DNA of 54,089 bases from Pseudomonas sp. GM79. Lineage in GTDB: Bacteria; Pseudomonadota; Gammaproteobacteria; Pseudomonadales; Pseudomonadaceae. The translations under genes and the position numbers were made by a program. The stretch is from assembly GCF_000282495.1 (NCBI RefSeq), contig NZ_AKJE01000022.1:1-54089 (forward strand), written 5' to 3'. Positions 1 to 7,857 of this stretch are shown here, piece by piece (the first letter of the stretch is position 1; the number at the start of each line of letters is the position of its first letter). The notes under the pieces are model-generated. The model saw only the letters and a list, made by a program, of their open reading frames with translations, was not told where the DNA came from and made no database searches.

Positions 1-143
1 AATGCCAGTCAGTCAAGGCGCGAAACCTGTGGGAGCGGGCTTGCTCGCGAAGGCGATGTGTCAGGCAACATCAATGTTGACTGTGCCGCCGTCTTCGCGA
101 GCAAGCCCGCTCCCACATGGATTGCGCATAACTGACTGGCATT
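1..143. repeat. Extended REP pair with outer inverted repeat
   Basis: Two REP palindromes face each other at about 28-52 and 92-118. They are enclosed by a second inverted repeat, AATGCCAGTCAGT at 1-13 and ACTGACTGGCATT at 131-143. The outer arm and its link to the REP recur beside the REP at 37.4 kb (ACTGACTGGCATTG at 37433-37446). The repeat lies downstream of the azoreductase gene. The left end may extend beyond the window. Confidence 0.85.
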
Positions 144-206
144 GAGTTTCTAGAGATCGCCCATTTTTTTGCTTAACGCGATCATCCGCTGAGAGCACTT
201 CAAGCG

Positions 207-848
207 TCAGCTAACGAGACTATCTGCCAGCCTCATGGCCTGCTGAGTCGCGGCCTTGCGCGCACTCAGGTCAACGTCTTCCCCCAGGATGGTTTTCTCG
301 ACAATCACCGAGTGCACATCGCTCACGCCGATAAATTGCAGCCAGGCTTCCACGTAGGGCTTCTGAAAGTCGAAGCGCTCCGCTGGCGTGATCGACTGCG
401 CCGAAAAATCCAGGCCGCGGGCGTACATCACCACGGCGGTTTTATTGTGCAGCATGCCTTCCAGACCGCGCTCCGGGTCGAAGCTGAATAAAATGTCTTT
501 CTGCGACACCAGGTCGATGAAGTGTTTGAGCTTGTACGGGATGCTGAAATTCCACAGTGGCACGGACATCACCAGGACGTCTGCGCGGTGCAGGAACCCG
601 GCCAGGTCTTTCAAGGTGTTCCAGGCGTTTTGCTGCGCCGGGCTCAAGGGCGTGCCATTGAGCCCGGCGTATTTGGCGTCCATTGCCAGCTCGTCGAATT
701 CCGGCAAAACCATATTCCAAAGATCGAGGGTGATGATCTCGGTGTCCGGGGTGTTTTCTTGATAGCGCGCAATGAAGCCGCGGGCGACTTCAAGGGAGGC
801 CGACCGTTGTTTGCGCGGCGAACATTCGATATGCAGAAGGGTGGTCAT
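207..848 (-). CDS. FMN-dependent NADH-azoreductase (AzoR family)
   Basis: A 213-residue flavodoxin-fold oxidoreductase. The start MTTLLHIECSPRK gives the usual N-terminal beta strand followed by the phosphate-binding SPR loop; an upstream in-frame ATG at 878 would add ten atypical residues. The segment VPLWNFSIPYKLKHFID matches the FMN/active-site motif of AzoR proteins (P-x-W/Y-N-F-x-I-P-x-x-L-K). Family members are cytoplasmic homodimers that use NAD(P)H to reduce quinones and azo compounds. The gene is transcribed away from a LysR regulator at 943, the common arrangement for regulator-controlled quinone or azoreductases, so it is the probable target of that regulator. A substrate cannot be assigned. 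Confidence 0.9.
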   Translation of the reverse strand: MTTLLHIECSPRKQRSASLEVARGFIARYQENTPDTEIITLDLWNMVLPEFDELAMDAKYAGLNGTPLSPAQQNAWNTLKDLAGFLHRADVLVMSVPLWNFSIPYKLKHFIDLVSQKDILFSFDPERGLEGMLHNKTAVVMYARGLDFSAQSITPAERFDFQKPYVEAWLQFIGVSDVHSVIVEKTILGEDVDLSARKAATQQAMRLADSLVS

Positions 849-877
849 GGCGTGTCTCGGGCGGGGAAGTTGGATCA

Positions 878-906
878 TTGCAACATAGTTTTATTTGGAA
901 TATAAA
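878..906 (+). promoter_or_regulatory. Sigma-70-like promoter for the LysR gene
   Basis: TTGCAA at 878-883 and TATAAA at 901-906 are separated by 17 bp. This would start the lysR transcript about 30 nt before the ATG at 943. Prediction by eye only. Confidence 0.4.
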
Positions 907-947
907 TCGTGAATAAATAAGCCATTAATCACGAATAGAACTATGTT
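882..947. promoter_or_regulatory. Nested inverted repeats in the azoR-lysR divergent region
   Basis: A perfect 9-bp inverted repeat, AACATAGTT (882-890) and AACTATGTT (939-947), brackets the intergenic region and overlaps the lysR start codon. Inside it is a second dyad, TCGTGA (907-912) and TCACGA (928-933). Divergent LysR-type regulators typically bind such dyads, so these are candidate operators for shared control. Confidence 0.4.
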
Positions 948-1797
948 CGATGTGCTGTTGTTAAAAACATTCGTCACCGTCGTCGATGAAGACGGTTTCA
1001 GTCGCGCAGCCGAAAAGCTGCACCTGACCCAATCTGCGGTCAGCGGTCACATGCGGCGACTTGAAGAACAAGTCGGTAAACCGCTGTTGAAGCGTACGAC
1101 CCGTACCCAGCAATTGACGCCCGATGGCGAGCGCCTGATCGCCTATGCGCGGACGATCCTCGCGCTGAACCGCGATGCCTGGGCGCAACTGACGCGCACA
1201 CCGTTTCACGGACGGGTGCGAGTCGGGGTGTCGGAGGATTTTGTCGAGCCGCGATTGCTGCGGGCTTTGCAGGATTTCGCGGCGCAGTACCCGGGCATGG
1301 AAATCGACGTGCAGGTGGGCATTCCTGGCACGTTGCTGAACCTGATGAAGCAAGGCGATCTTGAGCTGGTCATCGGTTCTCTGTGCGAAACCAGCGAAGC
1401 GGGGTTACTACTGTGGCAAGAACCGCTGGTGTGGGCCTGGTCGGCGCAGCCCGTCACCCAGTTACCGACACCGTTGCCGCTGGCGCTGTTTCCTGAGCCC
1501 TGTCCTTATCGTGAGATAGCGCTGCGGCGGCTGGCTCAGGCGGGGATCGCCCAACGTACGGCGATGTCATGCACCAGCACCGCCGGGCTGCGGGCGGCGG
1601 CGCTGGCTGGTTTCGCGGTGGCGCCCATGACGGTCAGTCAATTGGGCCAGGGACTGGCGGCTCTGGGTGCGGAGCAAGGATTGCCGGATTTACCGGATGC
1701 GCAGTTTCGGTTGTTTGCCTCTGCTGAAGCGGATCAGGCGATTGTGGCGGCGCTCACTCAGCTCATTGTGGAGTATTGCTCCACGCGAAGGGCTTGA
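943..1797 (+). CDS. LysR-family transcriptional regulator
   Basis: 284 residues. The N-terminal winged helix-turn-helix (about residues 1-60, including FSRAAEKLHLTQSAVSGHM) is the classic LysR DNA-binding domain. A linker helix and a substrate-binding-like effector domain follow (about 88-280). The ATG at 943 has no obvious Shine-Dalgarno sequence. However, the protein begins exactly where family members do, and a promoter-like sequence ends about 30 nt upstream, so a short leader is likely. It is divergent from the azoreductase gene, its probable target. The effector ligand is unknown. Confidence 0.92.
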   Translation: MFDVLLLKTFVTVVDEDGFSRAAEKLHLTQSAVSGHMRRLEEQVGKPLLKRTTRTQQLTPDGERLIAYARTILALNRDAWAQLTRTPFHGRVRVGVSEDFVEPRLLRALQDFAAQYPGMEIDVQVGIPGTLLNLMKQGDLELVIGSLCETSEAGLLLWQEPLVWAWSAQPVTQLPTPLPLALFPEPCPYREIALRRLAQAGIAQRTAMSCTSTAGLRAAALAGFAVAPMTVSQLGQGLAALGAEQGLPDLPDAQFRLFASAEADQAIVAALTQLIVEYCSTRRA

Positions 1798-1828
1798 TCG
1801 TCATTTTCGAGGCGATGATCGGCCCGAG

Positions 1829-2045
1829 CTCCCTGCGAGGCTGCGATCGTGCGATCGATTGTAGGAGCTGTCGAGCCTGCGAGGCTGCGATCGGCTGCGC
1901 AGCAGTCGTAAAACCAGAAGTCGCGGTGTGTCAGGCAGACCGCATCAGCCGGATTCACGACTGCTTCGCAGCCGATCGCAGCCTCGCAGGCTCGACAGCT
2001 CCTACGGGGCCGATCGCAGCCTCGCAGGCTCGACAGCTCCTACCG
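1829..2045. repeat. GGCTGCGAAGCAGTCGT-family repeat cluster
   Basis: This fills most of the 331-bp gap between the LysR gene and the next gene. Several units of GTAGGAGCTGTCGAGCCTGC and GGCTGCG[A/C]AGCAGTCGT are arranged in both orientations, forming large potential hairpins. The part from about 1922 to 2006 is an almost exact inverted copy of the last 85 bp of the window. No coding signal was seen here. Confidence 0.75.
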
Positions 2046-2128
2046 TCGATCAGCGGGCGGCCGGGCGGTCGTGAGATAGACTGATCAGCGGGCATCGGAC
2101 GGTGGGGGTGACAGGTGGCGCGCTTCAG

Positions 2129-3349
2129 ATGGATTCGCTGATCACCGCTGCAGCGCGTGCGCTTGCGGCGGGTGATCCCCTTGGCGCGCTGAACCGCATC
2201 GCCTTGCGCGACGATGCGCCGGCGCTCGCGCTTCGTGGCATCGCGATGGCGCAGCTGGGAGACCTGGTGCGCGCGAAGGCGCTGGTGCGCAGCGCCGCAC
2301 GTGCTTTCGCGCCGAAAGAGGGGTTGGCCCGCGCGCGATGTGTCGTCGCCGAGGCCGAGATCGCGCTCGCCTCGCGGGACCTGAACTGGCCAACCAAGGC
2401 ACTCGACGCCGCGCGGGCGACGCTTCAGGCGCACGGCGACTGGGTCAACGCCGCCCATGCGCGGTACCTCGAAATCCGCCGCTTGCTGTTGATCGGGCAC
2501 CTCGACGAGGCTGAGCACCGGCTCGCCGAACTCGATCCGACACCGTTACCGCCCGCATCGAGGGCAGCCTACGAACTGGTCGTGGCGGGCGTTGCGATGC
2601 GTCGCCTGCAAACAAAAACGGCGCGCGCTGCACTCGAACGGGCCGAGCGTGCCGCACAACATGCCGCTATCCCCGCGTTGACGGCCGAGGTCGAAAGCGC
2701 CGCCCGCATCCTCGACACACCGGCGGCGCGGCTGATTGTCGGTGGCCAGGAACAGCCGCTGCTGCTCGATGAGATTGAAGCGTTATTGGCATCCCCTAAG
2801 CTGGTCGTGGACGCCTGCCGGTATGTCGTGCGCGATGCAGGCTCGGCGGTTTCACTCGCCCGGCGGCCGGTGTTGTTCGCGCTCGCCCGGGCGTTGGGCG
2901 AAGCGTGGCCTGCCGACGTGCCGAGGGAGACGCTGATTGCGCGAGCCTTTCGTATGAAAGTCGCGGATGACTCCCATCGCGCGCGGTTGCGCGTCGAGCT
3001 CGGGCGGCTGCGCGCGGCGCTGCACCTGATCGCCGATGTCGTCGCGACCCCGCGAGGGTTTGCGTTGGTGCCGCAGGATGCGCGTGACGTCGTGGTGCTG
3101 GCGCGGCCTGTCGAAGAGCAGCATGCGACGCTGCTCGCCTTCCTCGCTGACGGCGAATCGTGGTCGAGTTCGGCCCTGGCGTTGGCGCTTGGCGCCAGTC
3201 AGCGCACCGTGCAACGAGCCCTCGACACGCTGGCGGTTGCGGGCAAGGTGCAGTCGTTCGGTCATGGTCGGGCCCGTCGCTGGATGACCCCGCCGGTTCC
3301 AGGATTCGCGACGGTATTGTTACTCACAGGGTTGCTGCCCAATGACTAG
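2129..3349 (+). CDS. Helix-turn-helix protein with alpha-helical repeat N-terminus
   Basis: 406 residues from the ATG at 2129 (AGGTGG 10 nt upstream); an in-frame GTG at 2102 is the alternative. Residues 1-190 are Ala/Leu/Arg-rich helices resembling TPR-like repeats. The C-terminal part (about 330-385) reads as a winged helix: a helix LLAFLADGESWSSSALALAL, then ASQRTVQRALDTLAVAGKVQS as a recognition helix, then a basic tail. A DNA-binding regulator is likely. The Arg/Ala-rich codon use is even more GC-biased than its neighbours. It sits directly upstream of the beta-propeller gene (37 bp to that start), suggesting a two-gene operon. No named family recognised. Confidence 0.7.
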   Translation: MDSLITAAARALAAGDPLGALNRIALRDDAPALALRGIAMAQLGDLVRAKALVRSAARAFAPKEGLARARCVVAEAEIALASRDLNWPTKALDAARATLQAHGDWVNAAHARYLEIRRLLLIGHLDEAEHRLAELDPTPLPPASRAAYELVVAGVAMRRLQTKTARAALERAERAAQHAAIPALTAEVESAARILDTPAARLIVGGQEQPLLLDEIEALLASPKLVVDACRYVVRDAGSAVSLARRPVLFALARALGEAWPADVPRETLIARAFRMKVADDSHRARLRVELGRLRAALHLIADVVATPRGFALVPQDARDVVVLARPVEEQHATLLAFLADGESWSSSALALALGASQRTVQRALDTLAVAGKVQSFGHGRARRWMTPPVPGFATVLLLTGLLPND

Positions 3350-3386
3350 CATCCACTTCACCAACCCAGTGAACGAGGAGCAAGAC

Positions 3387-4016
3387 ATGAAACATTCAAC
3401 AGCCGAAATCATCCGCGAATATGGACCTTTCCCAGGCGTCGACAGCGTGCATGGCGTCACCCATGATGGCCGGCAGGTCTGGTTTGCCACCGGCGACAAA
3501 CTCAACGCCCTGGACCCTGCGAGCGGCAAGACGCTGCGCTCGATCGATGTCGCCGCCCATGCCGGTACCGCCTTCGACGGTCAGCACCTGTTTCAGATCG
3601 CCGAGGATCGCATCCAGAAAATCGACCCACAGACCGGCCGTGTACTCTCCACCATCCCTGCGCCCGGCGGCGGTAATGACTCGGGGCTTGCATGGGCCGA
3701 AGGGACACTCTGGGTGGGGGAGTATCGCGAGCGCAAAATCCATCAGGTCGACCCCCAGACCGGGGCAGTGCTGCGCACGCTCGAATCCAACCGCTTCGTC
3801 ACCGGGGTAACCTGGGTCGAGGGCGACCTATGGCACGGCACCTGGGAGGGTGACGAGAGCGAATTGCGGCGAGTCGATCCGGCAACGGGCGAGGTGTTGG
3901 AGAGCGTCCAGATGCCGGCTGGCGTCGGGGTGTCGGGGCTTGAGTTCGATGGCCACGACCGGTTTTTCTGTGGCGGCGGCAACAGCGGGAAGGTGAGGGC
4001 GGTGCGCCGGCCTTGA
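3387..4016 (+). CDS. Beta-propeller protein (YncE/Vgb/glutamine cyclotransferase-like)
   Basis: 209 residues from the ATG at 3387, preceded by GAGGAG with 7-nt spacing; a longer in-frame start at 3342 overlaps the upstream gene. Five or six repeats of the type KIDPQTGRVLSTI or HQVDPQTGAVLRTL are blades of a seven-bladed PQQ-like/YVTN propeller. Such proteins bind small molecules or scaffold interactions. No signal peptide is visible, so a cytoplasmic location is likely. It is shorter than typical virginiamycin-lyase-type propellers (about 290 residues), so enzymatic activity should not be assumed. Probably co-transcribed with the helix-turn-helix gene upstream. Confidence 0.75.
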   Translation: MKHSTAEIIREYGPFPGVDSVHGVTHDGRQVWFATGDKLNALDPASGKTLRSIDVAAHAGTAFDGQHLFQIAEDRIQKIDPQTGRVLSTIPAPGGGNDSGLAWAEGTLWVGEYRERKIHQVDPQTGAVLRTLESNRFVTGVTWVEGDLWHGTWEGDESELRRVDPATGEVLESVQMPAGVGVSGLEFDGHDRFFCGGGNSGKVRAVRRP

Positions 4017-4119
4017 TAAGCGTTGGGGGCGGGTATCGGGCCGCAATACCCGCCCAGAAAAAACGAACTTGCGAAGCGGCCGCGTCTCGAATTTAAAAGA
4101 CTCGAGAAGAAGGCGCCCA

Positions 4120-4818
4120 ATGAGCAAGTCGATCGGCGCAAAAGACCTGAGTGCTCACAGCAGACCTCTGCTGGTCATGACGCCCAAGGAGCATCCGCGA
4201 TACGACCTGGCGCTGTTGATTGCATTTCTTCTCATCGTCGCAGCGCTGGGTATTTCACCCCATAGCCGAGTGGATTGGGTCCTGGAAAACCTGCTGGCCC
4301 TGCTGCTGGTGATGGTCCTGGTGGGCGTCTCTCGACGGTTCCGCCTGTCTGCCGTTTCCATCAGCCTGGTGTTCGTATTTCTCTGTATTCATGAGCTGGG
4401 GTCGCACTACACCTATGCGCTGGTGCCCTACGACCGCTGGTGCTCAGCCTTGACCGGGGTCAGCCTGAACAAAACCCTTGGGTTTGAACGCAATCATTAC
4501 GATCGGCTGGTCCATCTGACGTATGGACTCTTGCTGGTGTATCCGATTCGGGAAGTGCTGGTGCGAATCACGCCGCTGCGGGGTTTCTGGGTGGGTTTTG
4601 TCGCGCTGAACATTGTGCTGTCGACCTCGGCTGTCTATGAAATCGTGGAATGGATAGGTGGGCAGTTCCTGGGAAAAGACACGGCGAAGGCATTTGTCGC
4701 TGCACAAAATGACCCATGGGACTCTCAAGCCGACATGGCGCTGGCCGGGGCAGGGGCGTTCTTTACGTTGCTGGTTGCCCGGTTCTGGCGAGGTTTTTTC
4801 ATCAAGACTCTGGATTAA
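4120..4818 (+). CDS. DUF2238 (YjdF-like) inner-membrane protein
   Basis: 232 residues with the ATG at 4120 behind GAGAAGAAGG. Six or so hydrophobic helices are evident, among them DLALLIAFLLIVAALGI, LLALLLVMVLVGVS and VSISLVFVFLCIHELGSHY. Polar conserved-looking motifs HELGSHYTY, FERNHYDRLVHLTYG, AVYEIVEWIGG and DPWDSQADMALAGAG match the pattern of the E. coli YjdF family, whose function is unknown. Its acidic and histidine residues at membrane faces would suit metal or proton binding, but that is inference. It stands alone, about 100 bp after the propeller gene. Confidence 0.8.
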   Translation: MSKSIGAKDLSAHSRPLLVMTPKEHPRYDLALLIAFLLIVAALGISPHSRVDWVLENLLALLLVMVLVGVSRRFRLSAVSISLVFVFLCIHELGSHYTYALVPYDRWCSALTGVSLNKTLGFERNHYDRLVHLTYGLLLVYPIREVLVRITPLRGFWVGFVALNIVLSTSAVYEIVEWIGGQFLGKDTAKAFVAAQNDPWDSQADMALAGAGAFFTLLVARFWRGFFIKTLD

Positions 4819-5158
4819 ATGACTCCGGAAAAAAATTCATAAAACTTATAGATTGTTGGGGTTTGGAGCAGTTGCTCAGAAGCCTTGATGGCGATGCTCG
4901 GTGAGCACCCGGCTTTGTATCAGGATTCTTGCAGAGGCAGCGTGCATGACTGTCGCGGTTGGAGAAAGTTGGAGGTCGTGCCGGAGGGGGGGACGGCCAT
5001 CACCGATAGGCTCGCGCCCTGAAAACACTGTGGAATATGAGTCATTTTCGATACAACCATTACCCATTCTTTACATTGAAACGGTGCTCAAAGCCCGGTC
5101 AACACTGTCTGAAAGGGCGAGAAAGGTTGTTTTTCTCGCCTAAATAGAGAGTGAAGTA
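4819..5158. other. Intergenic region, 340 bp, no gene seen
   Basis: Between the YjdF-like gene and the poly-glycine lipoprotein gene. No convincing reading frame or repeat was found. The only clear structure is the hairpin at 5116-5140 directly upstream of the lipoprotein start. TTTACATTGAAA near 5068-5080 could be part of a promoter, but no convincing -10 follows. Confidence 0.5.
5116..5140 (+). promoter_or_regulatory. Leader hairpin upstream of the poly-Gly lipoprotein
   Basis: GGCGAGAAA (5116-5124) pairs perfectly with TTTCTCGCC (5132-5140) around a 7-nt loop, ending 18 nt before the ATG at 5159. With no U-run after it, it looks more like a leader or mRNA-stability element than a terminator. 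Confidence 0.45.
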
Positions 5159-5338
5159 ATGATGTTGAACAGAGTTGTAAAAGTGGCGTTGGTATTCGCT
5201 TTGTTGTCGTCCCTGTCGGGCTGCTGGATGTTCTTCCCGCCGGGTGGTGGTGGTGGTGGTGGTGGTGGTGGTGGTGGTGGTGGTGGTGGTGGCCATCATG
5301 GAGGTTTCGGTGGTGGTCCCGGTGGCGGCCCACGCTGA
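5159..5338 (+). CDS. Small poly-glycine lipoprotein
   Basis: 59 residues, starting at one of two adjacent ATGs (5159 or 5162). A short lipoprotein signal peptide (VALVFALLSSLSGC) places the lipidated Cys at about residue 23. A WMFFPP segment follows, then 17 consecutive glycines and a tail HHGGFGGGPGGGPR. Sixteen of the glycine codons are GGT in a perfect trinucleotide tract (5243-5290), an uninterrupted microsatellite likely to vary in length without changing frame. Expected location is the periplasmic face of a membrane. Function unknown. The opposite strand carries open frames reading poly-His and poly-Thr, which are artefacts of the repeat. Confidence 0.7.
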   Translation: MMLNRVVKVALVFALLSSLSGCWMFFPPGGGGGGGGGGGGGGGGGHHGGFGGGPGGGPR

Positions 5339-5365
5339 CCAGCCATCACAGCATCACCCAGCGTG

Positions 5366-5635
5366 TCAGAAGGTGAACGCTTGTCCCGCCCGTGACGGAT
5401 GCTGAGCCATTTCAGTCTCCAGTAGATGCTCAACCAGCACATCATTCAAAAAGCGGAACTGATCGTTTAGCCCGACCACTTCGTTACTGAAGTGGTTGGC
5501 CGCTGCCGGCATCAGCAAGGCCTCGAAGTGCTCATCGAACACCAGCGCGACTGCTTTGCGAGACACGACCTGCTGCGAATAATAGTTACTGCCGAACACC
5601 GGGAAGCTCACGGCGAGGCTGACGGAATGAATCAT
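5366..5635 (-). CDS. Hypothetical 89-residue protein
   Basis: Starts MIHSVSLAVSFPVFGSNYYS, preceded by GAGGA; longer in-frame extensions upstream lack a plausible start. The protein is soluble-looking, with mixed hydrophobic and acidic helices (VVGLNDQFRFLNDVLVEHLLETEMAQ), and has no signal peptide or recognised family. Its ATG overlaps the stop codon of the 34-residue membrane peptide upstream (ATGA), so the two are translationally coupled and probably act together. Confidence 0.6.
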   Translation of the reverse strand: MIHSVSLAVSFPVFGSNYYSQQVVSRKAVALVFDEHFEALLMPAAANHFSNEVVGLNDQFRFLNDVLVEHLLETEMAQHPSRAGQAFTF

Positions 5636-5736
5636 GATTTCGGTTCCTCGGTTTGACCGATATCCAGCACGAAGCGGGAAAACAAGGTCAGGGTAACGGC
5701 CGTCAGGGCCAGGCAGGTCAGGAGATGGATCAACAT
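5632..5736 (-). CDS. 34-residue single-pass membrane peptide
   Basis: Begins MLIHLLTCLALTAVTLTLFS and has a short polar tail ending TEEPKS. A strong Shine-Dalgarno (GGAGGGG) sits 6 nt before the ATG. One transmembrane helix covers about residues 3-25. The stop codon overlaps the start of the downstream 89-residue gene. The good ribosome site and overlap argue for a real gene despite its size. Function unknown; a small membrane anchor or regulator for its partner is possible. Confidence 0.6.
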   Translation of the reverse strand: MLIHLLTCLALTAVTLTLFSRFVLDIGQTEEPKS

Positions 5737-5874
5737 GATTTGCCCCTCCGGTGCGGGGTTGAAATAGGGATGAGATTGATCCTGCACCTGATGATTTTTT
5801 TGCGGAAGGCATTCGCGGCGATGGTGAATATTGATGTGAATGATGATGGTGATCTTCTGTGGTCTTGAGGGCCT

Positions 5875-5970
5875 ATTCGCGAGCAAGCCCGCTCCCACAT
5901 TGGATCTCCTGCGTACACAAATTTTGTGTCCGACAGTGATCCAATGTGGGAGCGGGCTTGCTCGCGAAGG
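5875..5970. repeat. REP pair, tail-to-tail
   Basis: A reverse REP (about 5875-5900) and a forward REP (about 5945-5969) are joined by the inverted extension CCACATTGGATC / GATCCAATGTGG. It lies in the 355-bp divergent gap between the 34-residue peptide gene and the lipoprotein gene at 6092. Confidence 0.85.
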
Positions 5971-6091
5971 CGTCTTTGAGGGCGCCATCCATTCATCTGA
6001 CGGACGGCCCCCGCCCCCGACCTATACTCAAATCAGTACGCTGTTTAGCGTCGGACACTCCGTTCGACGCAGTCTGTAGGATCCCGCGATC

Positions 6092-7153
6092 TTGAACCTG
6101 CGTTCGCTGATCGTCGCTGTGTTGGTGATATTGGCGGGATGCGCCACGCCCACGCCTGCCCCGGTAATCGTGGTGCCGGTGGTGGTGTCCCAGAGCACCT
6201 GGCAGCAGGTGGACCGGGAGATTGTCGCCGCTTCGCAACAGGCCACCGAACAGGCCAGGGTCTACGCCCGCGGGTCCATGGAGCACTGGCGCACGCGGGT
6301 TTATCAGCAAACCGAAGAAGTCTTCATTCCGTGGTTCAGCAGCTACTGGACCCAGGAATGGCTGTCGATGAAAGTCAGCTGGTACGCCATCAATGCCGGA
6401 GACGAGCAGGATGCGGCAACCAAACGCCTGGCGGCCTATCTGCTGGAGCAATATCACCAGCGCGTGCTGGAACCAGTGGCGGTGGAGATCGATCCCGACG
6501 CGATCCTCGGCCAGGCGACAGAGTTTTATGTGCAACTGATGGGGCAGCAGCTCGAAGTTATTTCCAAACGTCATGGCGTGCCAATGGCGCAGCTCAACGG
6601 TCGCATCCAGAAAATTCCGGCTATTTCACTGGGCCCGCCGCCTGCCCGTGACGCTTCGCTGTATCAGGTGGTGCATGCCGAACTGAGCAAATTGCCGGCC
6701 TATCTGGCACTGATCGAGAAGATCCACACGGCGGGCGGCGAGAAGGGCATCGCCTCGACGGACGCTGGCATGGGGCCGGTAGCCAAGCGTGCCAGTAAGC
6801 GAATACAAGCCGAAATGGCCCCGCGAGGGGCGGCCAGTGCGGTGGCGGCAATGGCGGGGAAGGCGGCCGGTGCGCTGATCTCCGTGGGGGTGGCGGGGGT
6901 GCGCGCAATTATCCAGGCCAACGACCGGCCCGATAGCGAAGCGCTGATCCGCAGCAGCCTGGGCAATTCGTTCGACAAGGCATGGGTGAAGCTGGTGGAT
7001 AACCCCGCAACCGGCGTCATGGCCGGAACGCTGTACATGGCCAGGCAAATTGAGGGCAGCCTGGAGGAGACCGTCGAGCCGTCGGTCGGTCTGGATGCAG
7101 GAACTGTCGATTTTAGCCACGTTGATTCGACTACCCAGCAGATCACCCCATAA
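6092..7153 (+). CDS. Hypothetical lipoprotein, 353 residues
   Basis: Begins at TTG 6092 with an AGGA element upstream; no better start fits. A lipoprotein signal peptide with lipobox LAGC predicts lipidation at about Cys17. The mature part starts with a Pro/Val-rich linker (TPTPAPVIVVPVVV). It continues with long helices (VDREIVAASQQATEQARVYA) and a WFSSYWTQEWLSMKVSWYA aromatic segment. An Ala/Gly-rich hydrophobic helix near residues 250-275 (AASAVAAMAGKAAGALISVG) could be a membrane insertion element. No family recognised. It is followed 17 bp later by the DUF1428 gene, possibly in one transcript. Confidence 0.75.
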   Translation: MNLRSLIVAVLVILAGCATPTPAPVIVVPVVVSQSTWQQVDREIVAASQQATEQARVYARGSMEHWRTRVYQQTEEVFIPWFSSYWTQEWLSMKVSWYAINAGDEQDAATKRLAAYLLEQYHQRVLEPVAVEIDPDAILGQATEFYVQLMGQQLEVISKRHGVPMAQLNGRIQKIPAISLGPPPARDASLYQVVHAELSKLPAYLALIEKIHTAGGEKGIASTDAGMGPVAKRASKRIQAEMAPRGAASAVAAMAGKAAGALISVGVAGVRAIIQANDRPDSEALIRSSLGNSFDKAWVKLVDNPATGVMAGTLYMARQIEGSLEETVEPSVGLDAGTVDFSHVDSTTQQITP

Positions 7154-7170
7154 CCCGAAGGAGAACGATC

Positions 7171-7524
7171 ATGGCTTACGTTGATGGCTTCGTCGCTGCA
7201 GTACCCACCGCCAACCGCGAAAAATTCAAGCAACACGCACAATCCGCTGCCGAAATTTTCAAGGAAAGCGGCGCACTCAGTCTCGCCGAATGCTGGGGCG
7301 ATGACGTGCCCGATGGCAAACTGACCTCATTTCCCATGGCAGTAAAACTCAAGGAAGACGAAACCGTGGTGTTTTCCTGGATCGTCTGGCCAGACAAGGC
7401 CACCCGTGACGCCGGGATGGCGAAACTCATGAGCGATCCGCGGATGCAGCCGGACGTCAATCCGATGCCGTTCGACGGCCAGCGGGCGATTTTTGGCGGT
7501 TTCGAGATGCTCGTCAAAGCCTGA
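7171..7524 (+). CDS. DUF1428 family protein (YbaA-like)
   Basis: 117 residues; ATG 7171 preceded by GAAGGAG. The sequence MAYVDGFVAAVPTANREKF, the LAECWGDDVPDGKLTSFPMAV segment and the C-terminal MPFDGQRAIFGGFEMLV are hallmarks of the DUF1428 family, which adopts a dimeric alpha-beta barrel (ferredoxin-like) fold. Its biological role is not established; cytoplasmic. The spacing suggests co-transcription with the lipoprotein gene upstream. Confidence 0.9.
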   Translation: MAYVDGFVAAVPTANREKFKQHAQSAAEIFKESGALSLAECWGDDVPDGKLTSFPMAVKLKEDETVVFSWIVWPDKATRDAGMAKLMSDPRMQPDVNPMPFDGQRAIFGGFEMLVKA

Positions 7525-7532
7525 ACATCGTC

Positions 7533-7564
7533 GCAGGATCACTCCGGCGTCGGGGTGGTCCTGC
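7533..7564. terminator. Possible hairpin between convergent genes
   Basis: GCAGGA (7533-7538) pairs with TCCTGC (7559-7564), with inner CAC/GTG pairs. It covers the 3' ends of the convergent genes at 7171-7524 and 7539-7733. There is no U-run, so the termination role is uncertain. Confidence 0.3.
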
Positions 7565-7733
7565 AACTCTTGCGGTTACGAATCTGGCTGTCCGTCGGCC
7601 GCTCCTTGATGAACTCGAAGCGCGGCTCGCCTTCGTTGTAGTGAACCAGCCAACCCCATTCCAGCTCGGATTCATCCTGGCCGGGCTTGGGCGGCACAGC
7701 CCACCATGGCTCTTTGCTGATGACCTGACGCAT
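7539..7733 (-). CDS. Hypothetical 64-residue protein
   Basis: Start MRQVISKEPWWAVPPKPGQD, preceded by GGGAGGGCGCC, a good ribosome site. The protein is acidic and Trp-rich (WWAVPP, ELEWGWLVHYNEGEPRFEFI). It is short and compact, with no transmembrane helix or signal peptide. Convergent with the DUF1428 gene. Function unknown. Confidence 0.65.
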   Translation of the reverse strand: MRQVISKEPWWAVPPKPGQDESELEWGWLVHYNEGEPRFEFIKERPTDSQIRNRKSCRTTPTPE

Positions 7734-7857
7734 GGCGCCCTCCCGTCGATTCGGTTGCTTCAACTATAACGCGCCTGCCGGGTGGTGCCAGAAATGCACT
7801 TGCTGGTGTGGTATCCCTTTGTAAAATCAAAGGGCCCGAGGCCTTGAGGTGCCAGAC

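Noticed and set aside
5088..5333. Minus-strand frames reading poly-His or poly-Thr
   Set aside because: They are the reverse complement of the (GGT)16 tract; the plus strand has a lipoprotein signal and a sensible start.
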